Under the pieces are notes generated by a model. That model worked only from the letters and a program-made list of their open reading frames with translations, was not told the origin of the DNA and did no database searches. The position numbers were made by a program, and so were the translations under genes. A stretch of DNA of 64,000 nucleotides, from contig JAFQBE010000014.1 in NCBI GenBank assembly GCA_017416765.1, positions 62,001 through 126,000 of the forward strand, written 5' to 3'. Shown here piece after piece: positions 23,876 through 32,635 of the stretch. Source of the DNA: Clostridia bacterium. GTDB taxonomy: Bacteria; Bacillota; Clostridia; Oscillospirales; Acutalibacteraceae. Each line of letters opens with the position of its first letter. Positions within the stretch are counted from its first letter, which is position 1.

Positions 23876-24511
23876 ATGATGTTAAAATCTGTTGTTCATA
23901 TACTCAAGAACTCAAAGCCAGCAAATAAGCAGCAAGAAATTGCAAATGTGCGTGCTGCAATTGAAAAGATTTACAAAGACTTTATAGACGGAGAGGGGAA
24001 ACTTCCGCAAAGCTTTTCAGAACGATATAACAAAGTATTGCCTGATGGATATATTATTCAGGAAACACCTTTTGAACCATACTTGAAGAATATCAGCAAT
24101 ACCGTTGACCGCCTGACAAACAAATCCGGCATATCAGACTGGATTTATCTGAACGAATCAGCGGATATAAATACTGCATCTGCAGAAATTTGCGATTGGG
24201 TCAAATGTCACAGAGAAATGAATGACTTATTAAGCAAGATGTGCCGTGTTGGGGATACATTGATTATGTTGCCGTTAACATTAACTACCTATTGTGAAAG
24301 AAAAATTATGATCGTAACAGATGACAGAAGCAGGTTCGATAATATTCTTGAAGAATCCTTGCAGAACTGCAAATCCGCGGGAATTTCTTTCTGCTTGATC
24401 CTTTCGGATTGTGAGTTATATGATCTTGTTGAGCAAAAGGCAAAGAAAATAACATATGTAACTTATCCGAATTACCACGATGAGATATATGCCGACTGGA
24501 GTTTCGAATAA
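23876..24511 (+). CDS. Unknown cytoplasmic protein (211 aa)
   Basis: Not recognised. It starts at an ATG after AGGAGATAAT. There is no signal peptide or membrane helix. The N-terminal half is charged and helical (NKQQEIANVRAAIEKIYKDF), with a conserved-looking YNKVLPDGYIIQETPFEPYLK segment. The centre has EICDWVKCHREMNDLLSKMCRVGDTLIMLPLTL, and the end looks alpha/beta (KIMIVTDDRSRFDNILEESL...CLILSDCELYDL). It lies between two 34-bp direct repeats that carry the 3' end of the gene before and the start of the gene after, so it appears to have been inserted between them. A cargo gene of unknown role is the most that can be said. Confidence 0.65.
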   Translation: MMLKSVVHILKNSKPANKQQEIANVRAAIEKIYKDFIDGEGKLPQSFSERYNKVLPDGYIIQETPFEPYLKNISNTVDRLTNKSGISDWIYLNESADINTASAEICDWVKCHREMNDLLSKMCRVGDTLIMLPLTLTTYCERKIMIVTDDRSRFDNILEESLQNCKSAGISFCLILSDCELYDLVEQKAKKITYVTYPNYHDEIYADWSFE

Positions 24512-24539
24512 GTAAATTGTTGTCCCTATGCCGCTTACT

Positions 24540-24573
24540 GAAAACCCTTTCAAAATGAGGAATACCGTATGAT
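24540..24573 (+). repeat. Direct repeat, copy 2
   Basis: Same 34-base sequence as 23805-23838. Here it supplies the ribosome binding site and first codons of the phosphatase gene at 24569. It is noncoding for the upstream gene in this position. Confidence 0.8.
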
Positions 24574-25049
24574 TAAAGTAGTGTTTATCTGCCACGGCAA
24601 TATCTGCCGTTCACCCATGGCGGAATTTATATTAAAGAAAATGGTAAAGGAATTGGGCAAAGAAAAGGATTTTTTAATTGCCTCCTGCGCCACAAGCACC
24701 GAAGAAATATGGAACGGCGTAGGCAACCCTGTTTACCCGCCCGCGCAAAGGGAACTTAAAAAGCACGGCATCTCCTGCGGTAACAAGAGAGCCGTGCAGC
24801 TTACAAAAAGCGATTATCGATTATAATAAATATGATTATTTAATCTGTATGGATGAAAACAACCGCCGCAACGCGCTGCGCATTTTAGGCAGCGACCCTG
24901 ACAGCAAAATCAGCAAGCTGATGGGTTTCACAACCAGACCCGGCAATGTTGCTGACCCGTGGTATAGCGGCGATTTTGAAACAGCCTACAACGATATTTA
25001 TGAAGGCTGCGAATGCTTTTTAAAAGCAATTGATTATATTTCTTCGTAA
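24569..25049 (+). pseudogene. Low-molecular-weight protein tyrosine phosphatase, frameshifted
   Basis: The first part (24569-24826, MIKVVFICHGNICRSPMAEF) carries the complete P-loop CHGNICR (C8-x5-R14) of LMW-PTPs, which dephosphorylate protein tyrosines or arginines. It stops early after KSDYRL. The rest continues in another frame (YLICMDENNRRN..., to 25049) and holds the catalytic DPW motif. The break is an exact 7-bp tandem duplication, CGATTATCGATTAT at 24811-24824. Removing one copy restores a 157-residue protein of normal family length, reading SDYNKYDYLICMDENN. It is therefore a recent loss, a phase-variable switch or a sequence error. Its last 16 bases overlap the convergent GH36 gene. 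Confidence 0.9.
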
Positions 25050-27163
25050 AGCACCAGTTCGGAATTAAGCGAAGACGGGATATTTATTTTTACACCGTTT
25101 GTCATAAGCTCATAGCCTGATACGGCAAAGGACACCCTGCTGTTATCAAGTGTGAGCTTATATTTTTTATCCGCCTTTATACCTTTAGGAACAACGGTAT
25201 ACGGTTTGCAATCTGCCAGCGCAAGGTTAAATACACCTATTGCACCCTTGCTGCCATCGGGTGAAGCAATTTCCAGCACGCAATGACCGCTTTTAAGTAT
25301 TTCGTTTGTTTCGGGGGTGTGGTGGTAAATATTTGCCGTCGGTATAATCGGACGGATAAAGCTTTTGTAAAGAGCTACGCTGTGGCGCACAAAGTCCATC
25401 TGGTCAGTATTAATTACTGCACCTGTCGGAGAAATAACATTCAGCGACATATGTGTGAGCATGGTGTTGCGCATATGCAAATCGAGAGTTCCTGTTTCGT
25501 GGCAGCCCATGCCTGCAAAAAGTCTGTCAACCCTTTCGGGCGGCAAAGCCATAGTCATGCTGTTGGTAATCAGTACGGACTGCGGGGCACGCTGACAATC
25601 CGACACCCATGAATGGTTAAAGCACTTCATAAGCCCTAAATCGGTTCTGCCGCCGCCACCTGCACAGTTTTCAAAAATCACATTCGGGAAACGCTTTTTA
25701 AGTTTGCCGTACATTTTATATATTGCCTTAAAATGTTTGAGGGAAACACATTCCTTTATTCCGCTGCCTGTATCGCGCATACCGAAATAATCGCGGAAGG
25801 AAATGTTATTATCAACGCGCAGTAAATCGAGCTTGTATTCTTCAATAACGCGGGCAAGCTCATTTTCCGCCCATTGAGCAACTTCGGGGACGGTAAAATC
25901 GAGGAAATTTCCGCTTCTTTCGCCGTAGGCATTTATGCTGCGCCATTCGGGGTGGGCTTCGGAAAAGGGGCAATATTTGCCCATTGTTTCAATATCCATC
26001 CACAGTGCAAATTTAAGCCCCTGTTCATGGCAGTAATCCGAAATCTCTTTAATACCGTTGGGATAGCGGTCAGGGTGCGGAGTATTAAGTCCGTTGTAGT
26101 TGCCCCAATCAATCGGCATACCAAGCGGACACACCCAGCCTGCATCAATTATGAACACTTCCGCGCCCATTTCTTTAAACTGTCGGATGAAATTTTTTGT
26201 TGTTTCAACCGTCATATCGTGTTCTGCGCCCATACCCGCACCTACAAGGCAGGCTGTACCGTCTGCCTCAGGGCGGTTGAGTACGGATTTTCTGATATGC
26301 GCATGCATCTGATTAACAGCGTCATCAAATCCGCCGTTTATTGCGCCCATATGTACTTCGGGCGAAACAAAGGTTTCGTGCGCACCGATAACCGTTATAG
26401 GGCTGTGTGATGTAATTTCCGCACTTAACGCAAGCGTGCTTTCATTGCGTTCAGGCATGGCATTGTAATCGACTGTATAGCGGCAGCCGCCCGTCCAGCC
26501 AATCTGCGAAAAATACATGACACCGGTTACATTGTTGCGAATAAAAATCATCGGCTGACGGAACCTGTCCCTGCCGTAGCGCATTTCAACACAAAGCTTA
26601 TCGGGGGCGAGTGTATGCCAGTTGAAGCCGCCTTCCCGTCCCCATTGGTCGCTGTCAAAATAGCCGACAGAGTAAAATTTATTAACATCCTTTTCGGTAG
26701 TCAGCCGGTCTCTGTACATTTTTTCAATGCCTCCGCTGAGTACAGCAAGGCGATTAAGGCACAGCGGTTGAGCGGAAAGATTTTCAATTTCAATAAAGCG
26801 TGTAAACATATGTGTTCCGTCAAGCACAGTATTCACACGGATACGCACAGGCTTAACCTTACTTTCAAGAGTTAAAACTGCGATTGTTGTATCACCGGAT
26901 TTTTCGGTTTTGAAATCTACAAACTCAAGGTCAAAATGCACAGCCTGACCGTCGATTTCGATATTAAAAGCAGTCGGCTCAACATAATCACGCTTGTCGA
27001 GCCGCGTCGGATAACCCGAAAGCACATCAAGCGGATAGCCCGCCGTATTATAGCCTGCCGCAAGCAGAGCGCCTTTGTCAAAAACCTCCTCATACACAGC
27101 CAATGCGCTGCGGTAACAAAAGGATTTTATACTGTCACTTTTATAATAAACATCGCTGAACAT
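25034..27163 (-). CDS. Alpha-galactosidase-like glycoside hydrolase, GH36
   Basis: A 709-residue cytoplasmic glycosidase without a signal peptide. The N-terminal beta-sandwich (1-300) is followed by the TIM barrel: FIIDAGWVCPLGMPIDWGNYNG, PNGIKEISDYCHEQGLKFALWMDIETMGK, then LLRVDNNISFRDYFG with the presumed nucleophile Asp (the usual family text is KWDxN), and WVSDCQRAPQSVL with the presumed acid/base Asp (the usual is SDNTD). These substitutions suggest a divergent GH36 branch, so the exact sugar may differ from alpha-galactose. It is divergently transcribed from a GPH-type symporter at 27465, which probably imports the substrate. Promoter TTGACA / 17 / TAAAAT at 27198-27226. Confidence 0.85.
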   Translation of the reverse strand: MFSDVYYKSDSIKSFCYRSALAVYEEVFDKGALLAAGYNTAGYPLDVLSGYPTRLDKRDYVEPTAFNIEIDGQAVHFDLEFVDFKTEKSGDTTIAVLTLESKVKPVRIRVNTVLDGTHMFTRFIEIENLSAQPLCLNRLAVLSGGIEKMYRDRLTTEKDVNKFYSVGYFDSDQWGREGGFNWHTLAPDKLCVEMRYGRDRFRQPMIFIRNNVTGVMYFSQIGWTGGCRYTVDYNAMPERNESTLALSAEITSHSPITVIGAHETFVSPEVHMGAINGGFDDAVNQMHAHIRKSVLNRPEADGTACLVGAGMGAEHDMTVETTKNFIRQFKEMGAEVFIIDAGWVCPLGMPIDWGNYNGLNTPHPDRYPNGIKEISDYCHEQGLKFALWMDIETMGKYCPFSEAHPEWRSINAYGERSGNFLDFTVPEVAQWAENELARVIEEYKLDLLRVDNNISFRDYFGMRDTGSGIKECVSLKHFKAIYKMYGKLKKRFPNVIFENCAGGGGRTDLGLMKCFNHSWVSDCQRAPQSVLITNSMTMALPPERVDRLFAGMGCHETGTLDLHMRNTMLTHMSLNVISPTGAVINTDQMDFVRHSVALYKSFIRPIIPTANIYHHTPETNEILKSGHCVLEIASPDGSKGAIGVFNLALADCKPYTVVPKGIKADKKYKLTLDNSRVSFAVSGYELMTNGVKINIPSSLNSELVLYEEI

Positions 27164-27197
27164 TTATTAAGCACCTCACATGGAGTTTTATGGTTTA

Positions 27198-27226
27198 ATT
27201 TTAGCGTCAATATTATGATTTGTCAA
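27198..27226 (-). promoter_or_regulatory. Promoter of the GH36 gene
   Basis: Minus strand TTGACA (27221-27226), 17-base spacer, TAAAAT (27198-27203). Its -35 overlaps the edge of the MITE-like element at 27224. Confidence 0.7.
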
Positions 27227-27399
27227 ATTACAGTTTGTCGAGATGAATTGAAAATTGAAAATGGAAAGTGTAAAATTAAGGGTCGCTACGCTCCGAATTA
27301 TATCTATTATTGGGTGTGGGCGTAGCCCACCAGCAATTTTTCATTTTCAACTTTACATTTTACATTTATTACAGTTTGTCCCCGACAAACTGTAAATTG
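27224..27399. mobile_element. MITE-like palindromic element, copy A
   Basis: About 176 bp with 16-bp terminal inverted repeats CAAATTACAGTTTGTC / GACAAACTGTAAATTG (one mismatch). Internal subterminal palindromes are built from AAAATTGAAAATG and CATTTTCAAC, and a central hairpin is GTGGGCGTAGCCCAC. It codes for nothing. The related copy B at 43833-44014 has the same plan. It fills the space between two divergent promoters (27198-27226 minus, 27405-27433 plus), accounting for most of this 301-base gene-free stretch. Confidence 0.75.
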
Positions 27400-27404
27400 T
27401 GCTC

Positions 27405-27433
27405 TTGACATATCAACCTCAAAATTTTATACT
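27405..27433 (+). promoter_or_regulatory. Promoter of the GPH symporter gene
   Basis: TTGACA (27405-27410), 17-base spacer, TATACT (27428-27433), 31 bases before the ATG at 27465. Confidence 0.75.
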
Positions 27434-27464
27434 TTAATCAAATAACTATCAAGGCGGTGGCTTA

Positions 27465-28964
27465 ATGGCTAAAACAGCATTGACGGCTGAACAGAAAATG
27501 TTCCGTCGCAATAAATGGTGCTATTCCGTACCCGGTGTCGGCAGAGATTTGGCGTATAACCTCTACAACGCGTTTTTGCTGACCTATATTCTTTATACCC
27601 GTCAGCTGACTACAGAGCAATTCAGCGCAATCAGCGTTATTATGATTATCTGCTGCGTGTGGGATGCTTTTAATGACCCGATTATGGGCGGCATAATTGA
27701 AAACACGCGCACTAAATTCGGCAAATTCAAGCCGTGGATTCTAATTGGCGCAGTAACCAATGCGGTAATGCTCGTTATCTTTTTCTCAAACCGTATTACC
27801 GGTTGGGCATTTGTTGCGGTTTTTGCCGTGCTGTATCTGCTGTGGGATATTACCTACACAATGAACGATATTTCCTATTGGTCAATGCTTTCCTCGCTAA
27901 CAAGCAAGCCGCGTGAGCGCGACAGTATTACTTCCTTTGCAAACCTCTTTGCAGGTCTTGGTACTGTGCTTTCAACGGCACTTATTCCCATTTTAACCGC
28001 GGGCAAAAGCACAATCGGCGGCAACTCAATTACAGCATATATGGTTATTTCAATTGTCTTTGCGGCAGCCTTTGTTGCGGGGCAGTCCGTTGTTTGCGCA
28101 ACGGTTAAAGAGCCGCATGTAGCCAATGTTCCGCTTGAAGAGAGGACAGGACTCAAAAAGCTGATTAAGGTTATTTTCAGTAATGACCAGCTGCTTTGGG
28201 TTGCACTTATAATGCTTGTTGTAAACCTTGCCGGTGCGGTTGTTACAACCTTTGTTACCAACTATTTTTACCTTGAATTCGGCTACGAAGGCTCAAATGT
28301 TACTATGTTCACTACCTTCTATGCTGCAGCTTCCGGTATAGTTTTCTTTATCTATCCGCTTATTTCAAAGCGTCTTGCAAGGTTTAAGCTTGCTTTTGTT
28401 GCACTTATGTGTGCTGTCAGCGGCTGTGTTGCAATTCTGATAACAGGCTTCTTTGTGCCGGGTGAACTTAAATTCTGGCTCTACTGTATTGCAGCGTTGG
28501 TTGTAGGCTTTGGCTATTCGCTGTTCTATATGGTTGTTACAATCTGCCTGATGAATACAATTGAGTACAATGAATATAAGACCGGTGAGCGAAACGAAGG
28601 CATTATTTTCTCTGTCCGTCCGTTTATGGCTAAAATGTCAAGCGCATTGCAGAAGCTGATTACCATGGTAACCTACCTTGCAATCGGTATGCTTTCAATC
28701 ACTAACGGTATTTCAGATTTGGAGCAGCAGGCAAACCTCGGCTATATCAGCGAAGAAGAAAAGCTTACAGGTGTTCAAGCTGTGCTTGACGGTGCAGACG
28801 GCTATATGGTTATAGTGCTTCGCCTTATTATCGGCGTTATTCCGATTGTGCTTATGAGCATAGGCTATATCGTAATGGTTCGCAAAACTAAAATAGACGA
28901 AAAGCAGTATGAGCATATGCTCGCCGAAATTGAAAAGAGAAAACAGGAAAAAGTAAACAAATAA
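27465..28964 (+). CDS. GPH-family sugar:cation symporter (melibiose permease-like)
   Basis: A 499-residue inner membrane transporter with about 12 hydrophobic helices. The start MAKTALTAEQKMFRRNKWCYSVPGVGRDLAYNLYNAFLLTYILY leads into the family's early motif VWDAFNDPIMGGIIENTRTKFGKFKPWILIG (the D-x-x-N-D-P segment that binds cation and sugar in MelB). A long hydrophilic middle loop and a Lys/Glu-rich C-terminal tail follow. It is divergent from the GH36 gene, which suggests import of alpha-galactosides or similar oligosaccharides for cytoplasmic hydrolysis. Terminator at 28970. Confidence 0.93.
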   Translation: MAKTALTAEQKMFRRNKWCYSVPGVGRDLAYNLYNAFLLTYILYTRQLTTEQFSAISVIMIICCVWDAFNDPIMGGIIENTRTKFGKFKPWILIGAVTNAVMLVIFFSNRITGWAFVAVFAVLYLLWDITYTMNDISYWSMLSSLTSKPRERDSITSFANLFAGLGTVLSTALIPILTAGKSTIGGNSITAYMVISIVFAAAFVAGQSVVCATVKEPHVANVPLEERTGLKKLIKVIFSNDQLLWVALIMLVVNLAGAVVTTFVTNYFYLEFGYEGSNVTMFTTFYAAASGIVFFIYPLISKRLARFKLAFVALMCAVSGCVAILITGFFVPGELKFWLYCIAALVVGFGYSLFYMVVTICLMNTIEYNEYKTGERNEGIIFSVRPFMAKMSSALQKLITMVTYLAIGMLSITNGISDLEQQANLGYISEEEKLTGVQAVLDGADGYMVIVLRLIIGVIPIVLMSIGYIVMVRKTKIDEKQYEHMLAEIEKRKQEKVNK

Positions 28965-28969
28965 ACTTA

Positions 28970-29005
28970 AAGTCGGTTGAGAAGAACTCAGCCGACTTTT
29001 TTAAA
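28970..29005 (+). terminator. Terminator after the symporter gene
   Basis: Stem AAGTCGGTTGAG / CTCAGCCGACTT with a 5-base loop and a T6 tail. Confidence 0.9.
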
Positions 29006-29068
29006 AATTTTTAATTTGATGAAAAAATCAACTGTTTTGAATTGTGTATAAGGTGAAAGGAGGAAGCA

Positions 29069-29557
29069 ATGAATAATTCATACGGTACCGATGAATATAT
29101 TGAAAAAGCTGTTGCAACGCACAGCAAAAGGCTTCTTTCTGCCGCATATGCAGTTCTGAAATCTACGGCAAGTGCCGAAGATGCGGTTCAGGAAACATTT
29201 ATAAAGCTGATTACAAAGCAGCCGCATTTTAATGACAGCGAACACGAAAAAGCATGGCTGTTAAGAGTAACGGTGAACATATCTCTGAATATGCTCAAAA
29301 AGGCAGAAAGAAACAATCCGGTTACAGAAAACGAACCGGTATATACCGAGGATAATTCTTTTCAGCTTCTTGATTTGGTGCTGACCTTACCCGTACAGTA
29401 CCGCACTGTAATACACCTGTATTATTATGAGGGGTATTCTATAAAAGAAATTGCATCAATACTTAAAATACCGTCTGCTACGGTCGGCACACGGCTTGCG
29501 CGGGCAAGGGCTATACTGAAAAAAGAACTGGAAGAGGGGGCTTACGAATGGCTGTAA
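29069..29557 (+). CDS. ECF-type RNA polymerase sigma factor
   Basis: A 162-residue sigma-70 family factor with only regions 2 and 4. Region 2: LLSAAYAVLKSTASAEDAVQETFIKLI and HEKAWLLRVTVNISLNMLKK. Region 4: LTLPVQYRTVIHLYYYEGYSIKEIASILKIPSATVGTRLARARAILKKEL, a helix-turn-helix that would read the -35. The ribosome binding site AAAGGAGGAAGC is strong. The gene overlaps its partner at 29548 by 10 bases, the usual arrangement of an ECF factor and the membrane protein that controls it. The signal is unknown. Confidence 0.92.
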   Translation: MNNSYGTDEYIEKAVATHSKRLLSAAYAVLKSTASAEDAVQETFIKLITKQPHFNDSEHEKAWLLRVTVNISLNMLKKAERNNPVTENEPVYTEDNSFQLLDLVLTLPVQYRTVIHLYYYEGYSIKEIASILKIPSATVGTRLARARAILKKELEEGAYEWL

Positions 29558-30327
29558 ACGAAAAATACAAAGAGCAAATTAATAAGGTTGAGTTTAACAG
29601 CAATTTTGAAAAGAAAACGGTTGCTTTGATGAAAACACAACTTGAAAGGAAAGGAAGAATTATAAATATGAAAAAACCGGTTAAAATTGTTGCGGTTGCC
29701 GCGGCAATAACTTCGCTTCTTGCAATCAGCGTGTTTGCAATTTCTGTTCTGCTTACTCCCGGTGAGGTCGCAAAATATTTCGGAAACGATGAGTTAGCTC
29801 AGGCTTTTGAAAGCGGTGAGGCTCAGGTTATTAATCAAACGGTAGAAGACAGCGGCTATATATTTACGCTTGAAGGCATTGCGCCCGGTAAAGCGCTTGA
29901 ATATATCGACTCTGCGGCAGTTGATGTTAACCGCACATATGTTGTGGTTGCTATGCAAAAAGCTGACGGAAGCGAAATTACCTACGATGACAGCGTTACA
30001 TTTATTCCGTTTTTCGAAGGCTATGACCCGTGGAAGGTAAACGGCTTGCATCTGGGCGGAGCATCGGCACACAAAACAATACAAAACAATGTCTTATATT
30101 ATCTGTGGGATTTTACCGATTTAGAAGTTTTTGCAGACAGAACAATATATCTTGCAGGCTTTGGCGGCATAGCACCGGGTCCGGATAAGTTTGTGCTTAA
30201 CGCCGACGGAAGCATAGGCTTTGCCGAAGAGTATAAAGGTATAAAAGTTATGTTTGAAATACAGCTTGATGCAGCAAAAGCAAATCCCGAAAAAGCAAAT
30301 GAAATGATTGAAAATATGGGCAGATAA
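29548..30327 (+). CDS. DUF4179-like membrane protein, probable anti-sigma factor
   Basis: 259 residues. The N-terminal ~45 residues are cytoplasmic and charged, then comes one membrane helix, VKIVAVAAAITSLLAISVFAISVLL (~46-70), then an extracytoplasmic domain of about 190 residues with GEVAKYFGNDELAQAFESG and repeated Asp/Gly beta-strand text. The layout and its overlap with the ECF sigma gene match the DUF4179 partners of ECF factors in Clostridia, in which the N-terminal region holds the sigma factor. No canonical zinc-binding HxxxCxxC motif is seen. The role is inferred from context. Confidence 0.75.
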   Translation: MAVNEKYKEQINKVEFNSNFEKKTVALMKTQLERKGRIINMKKPVKIVAVAAAITSLLAISVFAISVLLTPGEVAKYFGNDELAQAFESGEAQVINQTVEDSGYIFTLEGIAPGKALEYIDSAAVDVNRTYVVVAMQKADGSEITYDDSVTFIPFFEGYDPWKVNGLHLGGASAHKTIQNNVLYYLWDFTDLEVFADRTIYLAGFGGIAPGPDKFVLNADGSIGFAEEYKGIKVMFEIQLDAAKANPEKANEMIENMGR

Positions 30328-30343
30328 ATCAACCATATGTAAA

Positions 30344-30381
30344 AAACAGCCTTGCTCAATTAAGAGCAAGGCTGTGAATTT
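30344..30381. terminator. Bidirectional terminator between DUF4179 gene and pnp
   Basis: Stem CAGCCTTGCTC / GAGCAAGGCTG with a 6-base loop, A6 before and T5 after. Confidence 0.9.
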
Positions 30382-30401
30382 TTATTCGGTTGAAACTTAA
30401 A

Positions 30402-32597
30402 TCAGTTTCTCGGCTTTCTGTCGCCCTTGCGGAAATCCTTGCGGGGTGCGCGGCGGGGAGCATCAGAAATTGTGTTTTCGGGAACCATACCTTCAATTTC
30501 AATGAGAGCATCTCTTCTGGAGAGGTTGAGCCTGCCCTGATCGTCAATTTCAAGTACCTTAACAATAACCTCGTCGCCAACTGCAACAACGTCTTCAACC
30601 TTTTCTGTACGCTTTACATCAAGGCGGCTGACGTGTACAAGGCCTTCCTTGCCGGGAGCAATTTCAACAAATGCGCCGAAGTCCATAATGCGTGTAACAA
30701 CGCCGTTGTAGAATGAACCGGGCTCGGGGTCATTAGCGATTGTGTTGACCATAAGGAGTGCGCGCTCTGCGTCGTCCATGTCGAGTGCGCAGATGAAGAT
30801 TGAACCGTCTTCTTCAACATCAACCTTACAGTTGCATTCAGCGCAAATCTTCTGAATAACCTTACCCTGCTTACCGATAACCTCGCTGATTTTTTCAACG
30901 GGAATCTTTGTTGTAAGCATCTTAGGAGCGTACTTAGAAAGCTCCTTGCGGGGCTCGGGAATGCACTTGAGCATTACATCGTCAAGAATTTCGCAGCGTG
31001 CTGTGTATGTCTTGTCGAGTGCTTCACGGATAATTGCGGGTGTAAGACCGTGTACTTTAAGGTCCATCTGAATAGCTGTGATACCCTTCTTTGAACCGGC
31101 TACCTTGAAGTCCATATCGCCGAAGAAGTCTTCAAGACCCTGGATATCAACCATAGTCATGAAGCGGTCGCCCTCGGTAACAAGACCGCAGGAGATACCT
31201 GCAACGGGAGCCTTAATCGGAACGCCTGCTGCCATAAGTGAAAGTGTTGAGCCGCAGACGGAAGCCTGTGATGTTGAGCCGTTTGAAGAAAGAACTTCGG
31301 AAACAAGGCGGATGCAGTAGGGGAATTCCTCAACGCTCGGGATAACGGGAACAAGTGCCTTTTCTGCAAGCGCACCGTGACCGATTTCGCGTCTGCCGGG
31401 ACCTCTGCTGGGCTTTGTTTCGCCAACGGAGTATGCGGGGAAGTTGTAGTGGTGCATATAGCGCTTTGTTGTTTCGTTGTCGATACCGTCAAGCAGCTGT
31501 GCATCGCTCATGGGACCGAGTGTTGTAACAGTCAGAACCTGAGTCTGACCTCTTGTGAACATACCTGTACCGTGCGCTCTGTCAAGAAGGTCAACTTCTG
31601 CTGCGAGGGGACGGATTTCGTTGATGCCTCTGCCGTCAACGCGCTTGCCGTCGTCAAGAAGCCAGCGGCGTACAACATACTTCTGTGTTTTGTAAAGGCA
31701 GTCATCAATCTTTGCGATTTCTTCGGGATAAATTTCGTCGAACTTTTCGTGAACTGCATCGTAGATGGGCTTGAGTCTTTCATCGCGGATGCGCTTATCG
31801 TCTGTATCAAGTGCAACGCGGATATCTTCAATAGCGAAATCCTTGATTGCTTCGTACATTTCGGGTGCAGGGTCGTTAGACGGGAATTCAACCTTTTCTT
31901 TGCCGCATTCAGCCTTGATTGTGTTGATGAATTCAACAATTTTCTGGTTTTCAGCGTGTGCGAACATGATACCGTTATACATTTCGTCGTTGGTAACTTC
32001 GTTTGCAGCAGCCTCAATCATAGCAACAAGGTCGGATGTGGAAGCGACTGTAACATACATATCGCTCTTTTCCTTCTGCTCTGCTGTGGGGTTGATGATG
32101 TATTCGCCGTCAATCATGCCGACTACAACGCCTGAAACGGGACCTTCCCACGGAATTTCGGAAATGGAGATTGCAATTGAAACACCGAGCATAGCTGTGA
32201 TTTCGGGTGAGCAGTCGGGGTCAACAGACATAACTGTTGCAACAACGCCGACATCGTTTCTCATATCCTTGGGGAAAAGGGGACGGATGGGTCTGTCGAT
32301 AACGCGGGAAGCGAGAGTAGCCTTTTCGCTTGCTCTGCCTTCACGGCGCTGGAATGAGCCGGGAATTCTGCCGACAGAATAGAGCTTTTCTTCAAAGTCA
32401 ACGGAAAGCGGGAAGAAATCTACGCCTTCACGGGGCTTTGCAGCCATTGTAGCTGTGCAAAGTACATTTGTTTCGCCGTAGCGTACAAGGCATGCGCCGC
32501 CTGCAAGCTCAGCCATTTTGCCGATTTCAACTACGAAAGGTCTGCCTGCAATTTCTGTCTTGAAAGTTTTGAATGTGTCAAATGTTCTCAAAGTCAT
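30402..32597 (-). CDS. pnp: Polyribonucleotide nucleotidyltransferase (PNPase)
   Basis: A 731-residue phosphorolytic 3'-5' exoribonuclease of the RNA degradosome. The start at 32597 is fixed by AGAGGTAAAAGC upstream; the frame extends further but without a ribosome binding site. Order: RNase PH domain 1 (GKMAELAGGACLVRYGETNVL, FSVDFEEK-type text), helical linker, RNase PH domain 2 (RGINEIRPLAAEVDLLDRAHGTGMFTRGQTQ; GDMDFKVAGSKKGITAIQMDLKV with the catalytic Asp cluster), KH domain (ISEVIGKQGKVIQKICAE) and S1 domain (GSFYNGVVTRIMDFGAFVEIAPGKEGLVHVS), ending in a basic tail. It lies downstream of rpsO, as in many bacteria, with a long hairpin in the spacer. Confidence 0.98.
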   Translation of the reverse strand: MTLRTFDTFKTFKTEIAGRPFVVEIGKMAELAGGACLVRYGETNVLCTATMAAKPREGVDFFPLSVDFEEKLYSVGRIPGSFQRREGRASEKATLASRVIDRPIRPLFPKDMRNDVGVVATVMSVDPDCSPEITAMLGVSIAISISEIPWEGPVSGVVVGMIDGEYIINPTAEQKEKSDMYVTVASTSDLVAMIEAAANEVTNDEMYNGIMFAHAENQKIVEFINTIKAECGKEKVEFPSNDPAPEMYEAIKDFAIEDIRVALDTDDKRIRDERLKPIYDAVHEKFDEIYPEEIAKIDDCLYKTQKYVVRRWLLDDGKRVDGRGINEIRPLAAEVDLLDRAHGTGMFTRGQTQVLTVTTLGPMSDAQLLDGIDNETTKRYMHHYNFPAYSVGETKPSRGPGRREIGHGALAEKALVPVIPSVEEFPYCIRLVSEVLSSNGSTSQASVCGSTLSLMAAGVPIKAPVAGISCGLVTEGDRFMTMVDIQGLEDFFGDMDFKVAGSKKGITAIQMDLKVHGLTPAIIREALDKTYTARCEILDDVMLKCIPEPRKELSKYAPKMLTTKIPVEKISEVIGKQGKVIQKICAECNCKVDVEEDGSIFICALDMDDAERALLMVNTIANDPEPGSFYNGVVTRIMDFGAFVEIAPGKEGLVHVSRLDVKRTEKVEDVVAVGDEVIVKVLEIDDQGRLNLSRRDALIEIEGMVPENTISDAPRRAPRKDFRKGDRKPRN

Positions 32598-32635
32598 TTT
32601 GCTTTTACCTCTTTCTTTAGTATTTTTTATTTTAC

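Noticed and set aside
24849-25049. Second half of the phosphatase as an independent 66-residue gene.
   Set aside because: It has no ribosome binding site and reads as the direct continuation of the LMW-PTP once one 7-bp copy is removed.
27224-27399. CRISPR array or insertion sequence in the GH36-symporter gap.
   Set aside because: Repeats are inverted, not direct with spacers, and no transposase frame is present.
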